From Papiliotrema nemorosa (Eukaryota; Basidiomycota; Tremellomycetes; Tremellales; Rhynchogastremaceae), in assembly GCA_032158125.1 (NCBI GenBank), contig JASKOT010000040.1:62001-126000 (forward strand): a DNA stretch of 64,000 nucleotides. The letters are read 5' to 3'. The notes under the pieces were generated by a model. That model did not search any database and was not told the DNA's origin. It saw only the letters and a program-made list of their open reading frames with translations. Of the stretch, positions 10,745 to 23,482 are shown piece after piece (positions within the stretch are counted from its first letter, which is position 1; the number at the start of each line of letters is the position of its first letter). The translations under genes were made by a program, and so were the position numbers.

Positions 10745-12326
10745 ATGGACGGTAGGGTAGCAGGGAGCGATCAGACGTTGAGCCCCGAAGAGGCGATATG
10801 GAGGGCAATCTTCAGTCCTGACAAGCCTCTCAACCTCGGGCCATATCTACTTGGGTGAGCTCTTGCCCTTCCGCATATCATTCCGGAGAGACAAGAATAA
10901 TCCTGGGCGCAGAGATCATCGCTGATGTGATAGAGGGATGGTGGATGCCGCTCTGTGGGGAATCATGTTTCAGCAGGGTATTCAGTGGTATATACGGCAT
11001 CGACAGAGAAGACAAGATCGATTAATGGACAAGATTATGGTTGTGCGTTGAATTCAGTCCCGTCTCCCCTCATTCATGTGCGAGAGACTATGCTGACTGG
11101 CTAGTGCTGGATGACGGTTTTCGGAACGCTCATCACTGTGGTGTGAGTTTCTTTGAAGCCTTGACTGGGTCCAAGTCATGTATGATGGGAATGTCGGCTG
11201 ACCGGCAGTACCGTCAGTTGGATCTGGCAACTCTTCGTGGTCAATTTTGGACTATACGCTCCATTTGCGTCCCTACAGTGTATATCCATCATTCAATCGA
11301 TTCGAAACACTGCTAAAGACAGATATCGGGTGGTACCCCTTACTGGGATTTGCGATCGCTGCTCCCTCGCAACTTTTCTACCTGGACAGAGCCCAATCCC
11401 TCAGTCCGACAAGATGGCTGCCCATCACCTGTATCCTCCTTATGTGGGTTCATACCTTTTATGCGATAAGCAAGGCTGATAGGGGAGAATAGGGAATTTG
11501 GCGACTGCAATCGTACAGAGAGTGCAGTTTTGGCATCTCGAGGTCAACAATATCCAGGAGGCTCTACATACCACCTACGCTTTTGTGGGTCATAGCCCTT
11601 GACACCCTGCCCTGGTGACTGTTCCGGTAGGATATTGATTATCAGATCGCAACGGCGGTTGCTACGGATTTGCTCTTGACTTTCCGGATCTTGTATATCC
11701 TGTACAGAAAACGATCAGGCGAACCACTTGCCGACAAATTTATCACACGACTGATTCGGCTCGTTATTGAATCGCAATCCCCACCTACCCTCATGTCAGT
11801 CTCCCTCGCAAGAAATCTCTTCGTGCTTCCCATATGAAGTGCCGCCGACTCGCCTGAACCTTGACTGATCTGCGCAGAGCGGTGATCTACTTGATCATGT
11901 CGGGAGTCAACCCGAAACTCACCGTCATCCCATTCCTCATGTACGTCTCCGTCTCGCAGAGGTGCCAAGAGTAAACGAGCTGAGTTCATGCATAGTTTGA
12001 TGCATAACAAGGTATATATCATACCCCTCTTCGCGGTCATCAACTCTCGTCGGACCATACAGAAAAAGATGAACTTGACGAATGCGTCGAACGGGACGGA
12101 GATGGTCTCCACCACGCTGCCTACTAGCGTAAGTTCCTCCCCTACTCTTACAACCATATTTTGCGTGGTTCGGATGGTACTTGACGGGTAGAACCCTATC
12201 GAGACTTTGGACAGCGCTGCGAAGCCGATTCCCATCGAGGAGATCAATGATGAAGCAAGATACGGAGAATTGCCGTACCACTCGATACCCGGTCCATTGG
12301 ATCCACACATTGGGGCGGACGCATGA
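10745..12326 (+). CDS. DUF6534-type seven-helix membrane protein
   Basis: Multi-exon gene for an integral membrane protein of the DUF6534 family, widespread in basidiomycetes and of unknown function. The start MDGRVAGSDQTLSPEE is followed by LNLGPYLLG|GMVDAALWGIMFQQ, matching the family's first helix and loop. Later segments fit in order: CWMTVFGTLITVV, the DIGWYPLLGFAIAAPSQLFY helix, GNLATAIVQRVQFWHLEVNN, DYQIATAVATDLLLTFRILY, and the hallmark end of the domain (VYIIPLFAVINSRRTIQKKM, where most members have an N-S-x-x-x-x-L-N-x-R-like motif). A polar tail finishes at 12326. The several internal junctions were chosen to keep frame, and one or two may be off by a few bases. It is followed 228 bp later by the DUF1748 gene. 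Confidence 0.75.
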
Positions 12327-12554
12327 GTATATGCTTATATCTGAGCTACTCCAAACTCACCTCTTCTTTAGGATGTACGTCGTCGTTGTCGGGTCCGTAT
12401 CATTGTATCTGCATGATGTATCCACAAGGGTGGTGGTTGTTTCCGCCACGGCGCCAAAACTAACTCTCGTCATGACCAGTCCTGTCCTTTCAACGTCACT
12501 TTTGAACAAGACTTCAAACCTCACAGTTTTGTACACCGCAACGGTTGGACGGCC

Positions 12555-12914
12555 ATGTTCGGACGCCTTACGCGCTTGGCTGTGGATCTCATTGCTATCA
12601 GTACCATTATCGCTGGGATCAAAAAGACGACCGGTTTCACGTGAGTGACTGAACGCAACCATTCAACATCCACATTCCCAGCATTGTTCATTTCGAGATC
12701 TCGTTGGAATGCTCTACAAGCTCCCACCTTATCTATTTTGGTGGTCTAGATTTCGCTGAGGACTGGCTGACGGCGTAGGCCCACTACAAATAGGGTGAAA
12801 GACGCCTCGATACGTTCATTTATCGAGAGTTACCTTGGCCTGGGAGAGACGGTCTTCGGCATGATATGCGGTTTCGCAGTCAGCTCCTCCTACTTTCGAC
12901 GTACGATCGAGTAG
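12555..12914 (+). CDS. DUF1748 small fungal protein
   Basis: Two exons, 12555-12640 and 12779-12914, encode 73 residues. The sequence follows the fungal DUF1748 pattern closely: MFGRLTRLAVDLIAISTIIA, GIKKTTGFT, VKDASIRSFIESYLGLGE, and the end SSSYFRRTIE. The family is 70-90 residues long, of unknown biochemical function, with one or two hydrophobic helices. An open stretch reaching upstream of the ATG appears to be 5' UTR. It is convergent with seipin (320 bp). Confidence 0.85.
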
Positions 12915-13234
12915 GCCGGTCACCCACAAGTACCTTCGCTCCCACACCTAGACTTACTGCTATGAGAGATAAGGGAGGGATATCCGGGTCTTACAGCTTG
13001 GTGTGGACTTTGCGGAGGAGGAGGATAAAAGAGGACTGGGGTAGGAGGATGGCATAGGGCGAGACGGCCAGACACGAGCTACACAAAGATGGACCGCAGG
13101 AGCCATAAGCATTTGTTGCCACTTTATCCGTTGTATAGTACAGGGTTGGGGATGTCCCATTCTCGGTACTCTAGCGTTATGCTTGCATGTTCATGTAAGA
13201 ATATCATACAACGAAGCTCCATCCTATTTTGCGT
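12915..13234. other. Convergent intergenic gap, no gene seen
   Basis: 320 bp between the stops of the DUF1748 gene and seipin. It presumably contains both 3' UTRs. No motif was recognised. Confidence 0.45.
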
Positions 13235-14995
13235 TTAGGCCTCTTCCCAACCGTCACTTTCAGTCTCGCCTCGACTCTCATCAATCCGGGAGACGCTCGC
13301 AGTTTCAGTCACGCTGCTCTCATCCTCGCTTTCCACCGTTCCAGCCATAAAGCTTCTCATTTCGGTAGGTGCAGTCGTCTCGGACTGTCATCAGCTTTTG
13401 AAAGGTAATAGTAGATTAGCCTACCCCGCCCAGTAGCGTCGAACCTCGTTTGCGCTCTTCTGGCATTTTCTGCAGTCCGCCTAGGGCACTAGCCTCGACT
13501 TCTTCCCACTCTCTCTGCCTTCTAGCGCCCTCTCGCTTCTCTTCAGCATCTCGCGCTTCAAACGCTCGCTTCCGCTTTTCTTCCAGCATCGCCTCTTCAG
13601 ACATGGGATTATGAGTGACAGCTTTGCCCTTTGCGTCCCTGGGTGACTTGCTCCGGAATACAAACGAGATGACCAGGAATGCAAACAGCGACGAGGAAAG
13701 CGTGAGTGAGAGGGAAAGGGGAGGTAAGATGAGTAGGGGCGGAAGTGGATGAGCAGACAGCAGCCATCTGCCAGTCAGCTGAGCTCGATCACAAAGTATG
13801 AGCAGCGTACCTGATCCCCGTCGGTCGGGGGACAAATTTGACGACCACCCACCCTGTCGTGCGCACCTCTCTCGGTTGGGCATTACAATTTGCTCCTTCC
13901 GACACCTCTGTAAAGGAATCTTCGCGTCCTATATATCAGTCGGGTCCAGGCATACTGTGGCTTTGACTCACCAATGCTAACAAAGGCGGAACCAACTTGA
14001 GCATCTGGAGCCCTACCAGGCTTGACAATGACCCCCTCCATCAACTGCTTTCGCAGCAACACCACCTCCTTCCCTCTAGCCGGACTGACAAATCCTTTTG
14101 CTCTTCGTTCTCGAACCTTTCGAGCTGGCTTGGTGTCATAGCCGAGGAGCCGGGATGGGCATAATGACCTGAATGGCCAGGGGATCACGCAAGGGGGTAA
14201 GAGGTGGAGGGGCAATGAGGCGTACGGTATAAGGCTACTCTGGAGAGGAGGTGGAGGGAGAGACTACGATTGAGCTTTGAGACGCTGCCAGATATGATCA
14301 GCTCACCGGCTGGGATGCGCCGATAACGGTCAACTCGGAATCCTTGGCGGATCTCAGTTGTAAGGACAGCATAAAGTTCCCTGTATTGTCAGCTGAATGG
14401 AGGATAAAGAGAGAAGCTCACCCATCTCCTCCTGCCCCTTGACCGGCCTTACCAGCTCCATCTCAACCTGAACATCGTAGCGCAAATCCTCCTGGAACCG
14501 TGAGGTGGGCAGGGGAATGAGCACATGAGGAGTTCGATGGGCTTTCGAACTACAGAATCAGCTCGATGCAGAAGTACGAAAGCGGGGAGGCTGACCCATA
14601 AAGGAGCCATCCTTCTACCTCGACGCCGGCTCCTGTGCCCCATGAGTACCACCATGCACCCACGGCCAATATCGAGAAGATGGACGAAGCGAGGGTAAGG
14701 ATACCGAGCAGGACCAGCTTGAGCACCAACGAAACTGTCAAAGGGGATGTGACGGCTTTCCGAATCCATCCAAATGGAACAGTCACACTAGCTGTCAGGT
14801 GAAATTCCACGCAAATGTGACAACTGACGGAGACAGAGCAAGCCGGACGAGGCCTTTGAGGAATGTTGCGAAGTCGTCATTAGGTCTTGCTCGGTTTGCC
14901 TGCCAGGCTCTGGGTTGCTGAGATGGTATGAGGGAAGGATCGACTGCTCTCGCTCGTAAGTACGGCTCGAGTGAGTCTGTTGGGACTGTAGTCAT
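13235..14995 (-). CDS. Seipin, ER lipid-droplet assembly protein
   Basis: ER membrane protein at ER-lipid droplet contacts. Start ATG at 14995 (MTTVPTDSLEPYLRARA; G at -3). The first membrane helix, VSLVLKLVLLGILTLASSIF, is preceded by TVPFGWIRKAVTSPL. The luminal beta-sandwich reads HVLIPLPTSRFQEDLRYDVQ, VEMELVRPVKGQEEMGNFML and SLQLRSAKDSELTVIG, then LIPYASLPLHLL and ARGKEVVLLRKQLMEGV. A second membrane region (LLSAHPLPPLLILPPLSLSL) and an acidic, charged cytosolic tail follow, ending SDGWEEA. The two-helix plus luminal-domain layout is that of seipin (human BSCL2, yeast Sei1). Head-to-head with the NAPE-PLD-like gene, 295 bp apart. Confidence 0.88.
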
Positions 14996-15290
14996 GGCAG
15001 AGGTCGAGATCAAACGGTGGGGACGAGTCGACTTCTGGAGTGGACTCCTGTTCCAGTGACGTTTGAGCCGAACACACACAGATGCTTCTCGGGTGGCGGA
15101 TTACAACCGCGGCTGACAGTTTTGTAATGCCATTAGCTGTCCCCATTACAAACCGTGCCTGAGGTGGAATGATGACGCACTCTGAAAGCACGTTTCGGCT
15201 TGGCTCTGGACAACAGATCAAGAGGCTAGATCCCAACGTCTATCTCGTCTTGCTGTCCAGGCATCGCTGATAGCAAGCAGCCCGCTAAAG
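14996..15290. promoter_or_regulatory. Divergent promoter seipin / NAPE-PLD-like
   Basis: 295 bp between two outward-facing starts, suggesting shared control of two lipid genes. No TATA box was recognised. Confidence 0.4.
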
Positions 15291-17037
15291 ATGTCCTACA
15301 CACCGCTCAGTGATCTGTCCGACGGCAACACGGTGCCACAGCACCCGAAAGTCACCATCGTACCTCCCCCAGACGATCTCGACACTTCGCATCATGGTCC
15401 TACCTCCACCGGAATCTCCTTGACAGATGGGTCTGTCAAACCAAAGTACTTTCAGAACCCTTGGAGATCATGGCGTCAACCTTCTTTAACCGACGCATAC
15501 ACCGCGTACAGCAAAGGCGCAGCCATAGCTCTACCTCTTCACAGGACCGCTCGAAAGGTTAAAAGGGCAGTCGAAGAGATGGAAGAGGATTTTGACGAGT
15601 GGATCGAGAACGACGTCGACCCTAGAGGGCCGGATGGTGCCATCAGAGAGACAAAGCTAGTCCCCATCCCTTCGAGGACGTACATTCGTCCAGAGTTTTC
15701 GGTCGTACATGAGGAAGACGAGGAGTCGGACTGGAGTGATCCCCCTTTGGAGGTAGTGAGCCCGCAATGGGACAACGAGGACAAGGTCGATGTGACGTGG
15801 CTGGGGCATGCAAGTACCCTTGTGAGGATTCCGTGGCGACAAAAGGGTGGAATTAGCAGGAAAGACGGAAGTTGCGGGATCCTCTTCGACCCGATCTTCT
15901 CCTACAGGTTTGTAAGACATTATCTGGCGGGACCACGAGCTGATTTGTAGATGTTCACCATCACAGTATGTGGGTCCAGCAAGGTATTTGGACCCTCCAT
16001 GTACGGTCGCAGAACTTCCGCCAATCCACATCTGCTGTATATCGCACGACCACTGTGAGTCGGGTCCATACAGTTTGAGTCCTCGGCTGATTTCAGATGA
16101 TCACCTGGATTACTACACCATTGTGGACCTGTGGAAGCACCACTCTTCCACTATCCACTTCTTTGTGGGCTTTGGATTGGCTCAATGGTTCATCTCGTCA
16201 GGAATACCTGAAGACCGGGTGACGGAACTTGACTGGTGGCACGAGACGATCCTCTCCTTCTCCCCTTCGACAAACGTGGAGGACAGGGCAAACGGCGTCT
16301 ACCCAACAGCTAGAAAGGGGGACAGCGTCGACCAAGATGCTGCGCTTAATCTCAAGTTGGTCTTTACCCCGGCTCAACATCGAACAGGTCGAGGTCTAAG
16401 GGACCACATGACGACTCTATGGGGTAGTTGGTGCATCGGAGTGATTGAAGATGAAGATGCGAAAAGGGCAATCGATAGGGGAATGAACGGTTGGAAGGGG
16501 TTCAAGATGTATTTCGGAGGGTGAGTCAGAGCACGATCAGAGAGCTCCTCAGCTGATGACAGTGATACTGGGTATCGATACGCCACTGCGCCCGAGGATG
16601 ATCCTGATGCAGTCTGTCCAGCTTTCCAGCGTAAGCTCTCTCTACAAGAAAGTCGGGATGTTGACTGTCGCCCAGAAATCGCAGATCTGTATGGACCCAT
16701 GACCCTGTCCATGCTTCCCTTGTCGACGGGCTCCTCTCTCCCTTTCTTACGTACGGTCCTCTCGCTATCACTAGATCAATACACCTTGACTTCGTCTCAA
16801 CACTGTTCACCTGGCGATGCACTGGAGCTGCACAGGATTATGAACTCCGAGAGGACGTTAGGTATACATTGGGGCACCTTCTGCGATAGCGATGAAGCAC
16901 GCGGAACGAGAATCGAATTTGGAAGAGAAAGGAGGAGACGTCAAGTGAGCGGTCTGTGGGAGGGAGGCGACGAGGGTGCGGATGACAAGGGAAGATTTGT
17001 CACTTCGGACATTGGGCAGACATTGGTGTGGCCATGA
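15291..17037 (+). CDS. NAPE-PLD-like zinc metallo-hydrolase
   Basis: Metallo-beta-lactamase-fold enzyme related to N-acylphosphatidylethanolamine phospholipase D (human NAPEPLD, yeast Fmp30). After an acidic N-terminal half come VDVTWLGHASTLV, ILFDPIFSYR|CSPSQYVGPA, and the metal-binding ISHDH|YDHLD (HxHxDH), which spans a splice junction. Further matches are FVGFGLAQWF, WWHETI, HRTGRGLRD with TLWGSW, the GDTGYRY metal-ligand region, and the C-terminal SLGIHWGTF-type motif seen here as TLGIHWGTFCDSDEA. Introns fall after TACAG, at CACT|AT, at GGAGG and after TTCCAGC. Substrate is inferred from family; in yeast the relative is mitochondrial and affects cardiolipin. No classic signal peptide is visible. 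Confidence 0.88.
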
Positions 17038-17253
17038 GCTGCATCAGGCGATTGTATCAGAGGGATCTGTACCAGGGTCATAGCATGTATTCACGACATA
17101 CATGACAAACTCTCGTCTGCGATATTTTGCATCACAATGCTCAAACGATCCGTCACGAACCGCACAGCAAGCCAATGACCTTTCATGCCTTTGAGAGATC
17201 AGAATCAAGCAAGCTATGTGATATACAACAATACGACCCATGAATCACGATGC

Positions 17254-18626
17254 TCATTTCCCTTTCAACCTCTCCCTCTTTGCCTTCTCTTTCGCCAATT
17301 TCCTCGCCTTTTCCTCTTCCTCTGCCAACAAATCCTCTCTTCTTGCAATCGCCGCTGTCCTCCTTTCTTCCTGCTCTACATCACTCAGTCCAGCTTCCAT
17401 ATCACTATCATCACTGAAATCATCTTGATACCTTCTCTGCGCCGCACCCGGCCTCCGGAACATGGCTTGGATCTGAGCCGAAATGTCCGCTTGGGAGGGT
17501 TCTTCCATGTCGTCGTCGTCATATCGTCTGCTTCGTTTATGTGGTCTGTCCGATTCGTAAGAGGATGTAGAAGAGGATAGGGGTGATCTCGCTCGAGGTT
17601 TCGATTTGCGTGTAGGGGATCGAGAGTCCACCCTGACGGGCCGAGCGGTCGTCGGCAACGGAGCGTATTTGGGTTTCACTCGACCTGACGCACCATTCGA
17701 TTTGGGGGGAGTGATATCGGCAGGACCTTTACGAGATTTAATATCGGTATGAATCTGGTCGATTGTGCGTTTATCTCGAGTATCCCTGTCTGGACACAAC
17801 TTTCGCATACCTTCTGCCTTGAAATCTCTCTTGAGTTGATCCTTCACTCCACTTGACCTCCCTTGTCCAGGTTTACCAACAGAGGAATATATCGAGGACT
17901 GAGATTTGACGGGTTTTGGCCGCGGAGATGAAGGTCCATCCTTGCTTTCGACTAGGTTTCGGACAGAAAAGATGCTTTCATTCTTGCCACCTTTGGAGGC
18001 CTGCTGTGCAAAAGCTCGGGCTGCTTTCTCTTTCCGACTGAGGGGAGGAGGAGACCCGCCGTTCTTTGCGCCGGTGGAAGACCCGTTGGCTGACTTGGTT
18101 TGGCCATTTGAACGGGGCTTGGAGGGTCCCGCTCGAGGTGTAGGCGTGGATCGAGTGTACCCTTCGCTCTTGACAGGCTTAGCAGCTCCGACCAGCTGGT
18201 CTCAGCGCAATTTGGATAATCAGACAGCATAAATCTCACCTTGATGGCACTATTTGTAGTTGGCACTTTTGGTCTCTCGTCCTCTGCGAACATGTCGTAT
18301 TCGGTTGACGCTCCATTGCCAGCTGCATTCTTGCCCAACGACTCGTTGGCTCTGAGCAATTCCAACCTTCGAGCTTCCTTTGCCGCTTCATCTCGAGCTT
18401 TCCTCTTCTACGCAAATCAGCTAGAAATGGCGATGGTAGGCACAGCTGACGCACCTCTTCTTCCGCCTTGGCCTTCTGTTTCTCCTTCTCTACCTTCTCC
18501 TCTCGTTCTCTAGCCAATTGGGCATCCTTTTCCCGTTGGATTCGAGCAAGCTCTTCTTTCTGCTTCAGATACTGCCGGCTCAGCTTTGCGCCCGGGTTTC
18601 ATTCAAGGTGCACTCACGGTGGACAT
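17254..18626 (-). CDS. SPT2: SPT2 chromatin protein (histone H3-H4 chaperone)
   Basis: Nuclear histone-binding protein that acts in transcription elongation. The first exon is only MST, followed by a 46-nt intron and YLKQKEELARIQREKDAQLA, a long charged coiled region. The middle is basic, Ser/Pro-rich and disordered. The C-terminal SPT2 domain is clear: QADISAQIQAMFRRPGAAQR, then the DDFSDDSDMEAG acidic stretch and EQEERRTAAIARREDLLAEE, ending ERLKGK. The C-terminal domain is the part known to bind H3-H4. It is convergent with the NAPE-PLD-like gene and divergent from RPN11. Confidence 0.9.
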
Positions 18627-19114
18627 CGTTTGTTGGACCGAACCGCAGACGGGCCCAGATAAGGTGAGGTCGAGAAGAGTGCAGGCGGACTGAAGCGCCA
18701 GTCCGCCTTGGATTATCGATTACAGAGCATTCACCAGGTCTCGCAGAGTGTATTGGTGTGCGAATCAAAGCGAGGGTATCGAAAGACAATAGATGATTGC
18801 AGCTGGACGATCAATTGCTACATAGCCGAGCACCGAATTAGGCACGCCATTTACACGTCGGAGGCCGACTCACACGCCTATCAGGGAAACATCGTCAGCG
18901 ATTCGCGTCGTCTTCGAGTCCACTTTGATATCACCCAACAATCCCTTCAATCACCAACTCGTTGATCATTTAAAGGCCAGACAACAGCATAGGGGAGACG
19001 CTGCAATCGGTCCTTCTCCAGAAGGTTTTGTAAATCAATCCCAGCAACAACGAGTCCGATTATTGGAAGGCGCAACGACCTTTCCTTACACTCACCTGAA
19101 TCAGCCAATCCAAC
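18627..19114. promoter_or_regulatory. Divergent promoter SPT2 / RPN11
   Basis: 488 bp between two outward-facing starts. No gene-like frame. I did not find an exact proteasome control element of the yeast GGTGGCAAA type. Confidence 0.35.
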
Positions 19115-20350
<1,236 letters not shown>

Positions 20351-20514
20351 GCAGCAAGTGATGATACCATGCATTGTACCACCATAGATCAGTATTCATG
20401 AGCATGGAACGATGTGTGTCCTTTGTTCGACGCAAATACAACATTCATGGCAAGCGAATCCACCACAAAATCTAAATACAATATGCTTGTCGGATCAGCG
20501 AAGTGACGCTTCAA

Positions 20515-21544
20515 TCATGACTTTCGACCGCAATGCAGTCCGGCACCACAGAATGATGCGACAAAGATGTACAAGATGAACTGAACATTAGCCGCTACAG
20601 GCTCTCGGTACGACTCTCAGACTCACCACTCCGACCACGCCTGTCAGAGCCATAATTCTCACGTTGCGCCACCATTGTTGCCTCCTGACCGACCTGGCTC
20701 CTCGGCGGAAGGCATAAGCCTGGCCGGCCAGTGTATCTGTCTTGTCGACGAGAAGATCCAGTCGTTCACCTCGTTGCAGGATAGAGTCAATGTTCTGAAC
20801 CATGATGTCTTTTCTGCATCTTCAGCGCGGTTCCCGATCGCTGCTCGCACAATGCCGGTATCATGAGGGGAAAGCGGGACGACTGAATGGAAACGCATCG
20901 GGCGAAGACTTACACGTTGTCGAGGTCTGTTCGGGCTTGTTTCAGAGGGTCAGCCGGTGGCGCAGTGGTGTATTGGTGCATCAGCTGGAGCATCAGCATA
21001 CAGCATTCAAGTAAAGTACAGGAGAGCTGAACAGACCTTTGCTAGTTCTGGTTCAAACTCTTCCAAAGAATGACCCCCCGCTGCGACAATCTCGTCTGAA
21101 GCGTAGATCGAAGTAAACTTGGACATAAGTCACAATATTTGTGGCGATCAGGAAAGTAAATTACTCTTTGCTCCACCTCTGATAGGAATGCAAAAGGCAT
21201 TCGACGTCCGACCGAGTCGTCCGCCATGACGAGGTATATCACACCATCCGAAGAGACGTAATGTATCAACCTATCTTGCCAGACATCTAATGTGAGCTCT
21301 TTCCGAAAGCTGTGGAAGCCTGGTAGCTCACAGGTCAATTTCGAGTTGTTAGGTGGAATCTTGGACAGAATGGTGATTTGGGCGGCTGGGAGATCAGCAC
21401 GCACGAGGCTACCGCGAAGCAAGCAGCATCGGGATGATTGTCCAGTCAGAGGGCAGACATACCCGGCTTAAGCTCCGCTTTCCCAGTTGCATGTTCCGCT
21501 AGAACCGTTGTTCCTCTCGCTACTAGAGCGTGTATCAATGACAT
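20515..21544 (-). CDS. VAMP7-like longin R-SNARE
   Basis: Vesicle SNARE for endosome/vacuole fusion. The start MSLIHALVARGTTVLAEHAT is the longin domain, as in VAMP7 (ARGTTxLA). Splicing joins PNNSKLT|YRLIHYVSSDGVIY, and the domain continues through VMADDSVGRRMPFAFLSEVE. The SNARE helix is DIMVQNIDSILQRGERLDLL with the zero-layer arginine, followed by VDKTDTLAGQAYAFRRGA. A C-terminal membrane anchor (IMALTGVVGVV... and LYIFVASFCGAGLHC) ends GRKS. Sec22 and Ykt6 are alternatives, but the longin sequence, the QRGERL motif and the anchored tail favour VAMP7/Nyv1 type. Confidence 0.88.
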
Positions 21545-21839
21545 GTTGCGAGTGTTAGGTAGTAAAGGTGGTTGAATTGGGAGTACCGAAATCAAAGGTG
21601 GGACACCGCTTGACCCGCAACCGTCATGATAGTCGAGTGGCAAATGGATTGATAAGCTATATGTGCCTACGATGCCACGTCATTGATAAACAATAGCGGT
21701 CTCTACGCGGTTGACTTTCTTTTGTGCGTGCCAGGTGATCGGGAACCCTCCCTCGAAGCTGTAATCTCTCTTTCGTGCGGCATCCACACTTGTAACAACA
21801 CATATGGCATACATTCCTGTATAGTAGCAAATCGTCAAG
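21545..21839. promoter_or_regulatory. Divergent promoter SNARE / Ser-rich orphan
   Basis: 295 bp between outward-facing starts. No recognised sites. Confidence 0.35.
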
Positions 21840-22940
21840 ATGGATATTGACTGGACGATCGATTGTTCGCCTAATACGCGGAGCAAGAAGAAGAGGGAGA
21901 TCGAGGAGGAACAAGCAGGTCGTTTGACCTGGAAACACGATGAGAAATTACGGCGTTATGTCCTACAACAGTCGGAGAACACTGAGTCGAGAGATATGTT
22001 TATGGTATTGTGCTCATTCCCAGCATATATCGAACCCCCTACACCTACCCAGAAACCAAGACCTGTCGCATCGAGGCTGGCTAGTTCCCCCTCTGATCCG
22101 TCCTCCTCTTCCTCTGGATCGTCCCGCACATCGACCGCTCGTCCTCGTAAACGAACTTGTCGCCAGCGTGCTTCACTACCCATGCCATCGTCCACATTTG
22201 CGGACCTTCCCTCGGTTTCGACACTCCCCACTTCTGAGCGTAACTCGGAAAGGTTAGACGCATTATTAGCACGATTCGCCCTCGGTCACGCGGATGATGA
22301 TCCGAGTCAAATGTCGCCTTTACGCATGATGAGCTCGAATATCACTGCTCCTTCACCACTTCGAAATACTGTCTCCTCGACTTCGGTGGAGTCTAGTAAA
22401 GGTCGATCCACAACTGCACCCCTCTCAACGTCTTCTTCCAGGGATCTGGGTCGCTCGACCAGTTCAACCTCGCGAGACCTTGGAAGCTCGGCCTCTTCCT
22501 CCATCTTCCGGAGTGATTCTCCTAATAGGTCGCTGAAGGGGAGTCATACCTTGAAAGCTCCTGTATCACCTGTCAAGCCTGGAGTGCCCCGAATTGGTCT
22601 TCGATCGAGTCAGTCTGTCGCCTCAAGCTCCCGTCGAGGAGAGCCAAACAAGCTCAACAAACAATTCAAACCCCCCTTGTTAGCTTCGAAACCGTTAGTC
22701 ACCCCTCAACCTATCCGATCTTCTCCGCGTCGACATCCATCTTCTTCCGCTGCCCGACAACGTCAGGTGGTACAAACCCCGTCGAGAGGGATACCCAAAT
22801 TGAGCCAGTTGGAGAAGAAGCAAGAGCCGAGCTCTGATGGGCTAGCGACGGGAGACGAGAGCATGGATTCATTTGATGGGATGTTAGCGGGAGGAGGCGA
22901 AGATATCGCCGAGCTGCTGAAAGCTGTCGATGGGTCGTGA
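21840..22940 (+). CDS. Disordered Ser-rich orphan protein, intronless
   Basis: A single uninterrupted frame of 366 residues, unusual here because almost every neighbour has several introns. I do not recognise a family. The short N-terminal part (MDIDWTIDCSPNTRSKKKRE) is charged, then comes a helical stretch with RLTWKHDEKLRRYVLQQ. The rest is Ser/Pro/Arg-rich and probably disordered, with a tandem SRDLG repeat (SSSRDLGRSTSS, TSRDLGSSASSS). Four sites fit the full CDK consensus S/T-P-x-K/R (SPNR, SPVK, SPRR, TPSR). The acidic C-terminus ends DIAELLKAVDGS. The pattern suggests a nuclear phospho-regulated protein; this is inference. Confidence 0.65.
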   Translation: MDIDWTIDCSPNTRSKKKREIEEEQAGRLTWKHDEKLRRYVLQQSENTESRDMFMVLCSFPAYIEPPTPTQKPRPVASRLASSPSDPSSSSSGSSRTSTARPRKRTCRQRASLPMPSSTFADLPSVSTLPTSERNSERLDALLARFALGHADDDPSQMSPLRMMSSNITAPSPLRNTVSSTSVESSKGRSTTAPLSTSSSRDLGRSTSSTSRDLGSSASSSIFRSDSPNRSLKGSHTLKAPVSPVKPGVPRIGLRSSQSVASSSRRGEPNKLNKQFKPPLLASKPLVTPQPIRSSPRRHPSSSAARQRQVVQTPSRGIPKLSQLEKKQEPSSDGLATGDESMDSFDGMLAGGGEDIAELLKAVDGS

Positions 22941-23482
22941 TGGGGATCGCCGCGGTGCAGTGCGAGGGGCGCATACAGCCCGCTTCAGTTTGGGCTGGTG
23001 TGGCGGCTCCTAAAATATGTACGAGCTGGACCAAGGGAAGAGGTTTTTGGTTTGGGTGGAACCCCGATGTTTCTGCCTTTTGTTGATACTACTACTTGGA
23101 TTTTGTGTATGCTACAATATGCTCCTTCTTGGCCATACACTCTGGACCTGCTTGCGTGTGGAATGCATGCCTGTACAGTAGGCCACCACATGCATTGCAC
23201 CCCAAAAGCGAAATCATTCGGATCGCTTGACAGACTCGATCACAAGGACACAAAGTCGAGAAGCGCAGAATGAAGACGCACAAAGTAACACGAAGTAAGG
23301 ATACGGGAAGCTCCAGCTGTACTCTACCAGAAGCGTACTGCATTGGGCGATTTGATTTCATCCTTGCTACCTCTTACAAATGCTATGTGCGAGTACTTCT
23401 GACTGTTTGCCACCCTGAAACGTCTCATTGTTCTGTGTCCGACCTGTCTTCGTTCCCCTAATACCATTCATCGATGACTGCC
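22941..23482. other. Convergent intergenic gap, no gene seen
   Basis: About 540 bp between two stops. It presumably contains both 3' UTRs; no coding or RNA signature was recognised. Confidence 0.45.

Noticed and set aside
20941..21000. Possible tRNA-like stretch (GTGGCGCAGTGGT)
   Set aside because: Lies within the SNARE coding exon region and cannot form a full cloverleaf.
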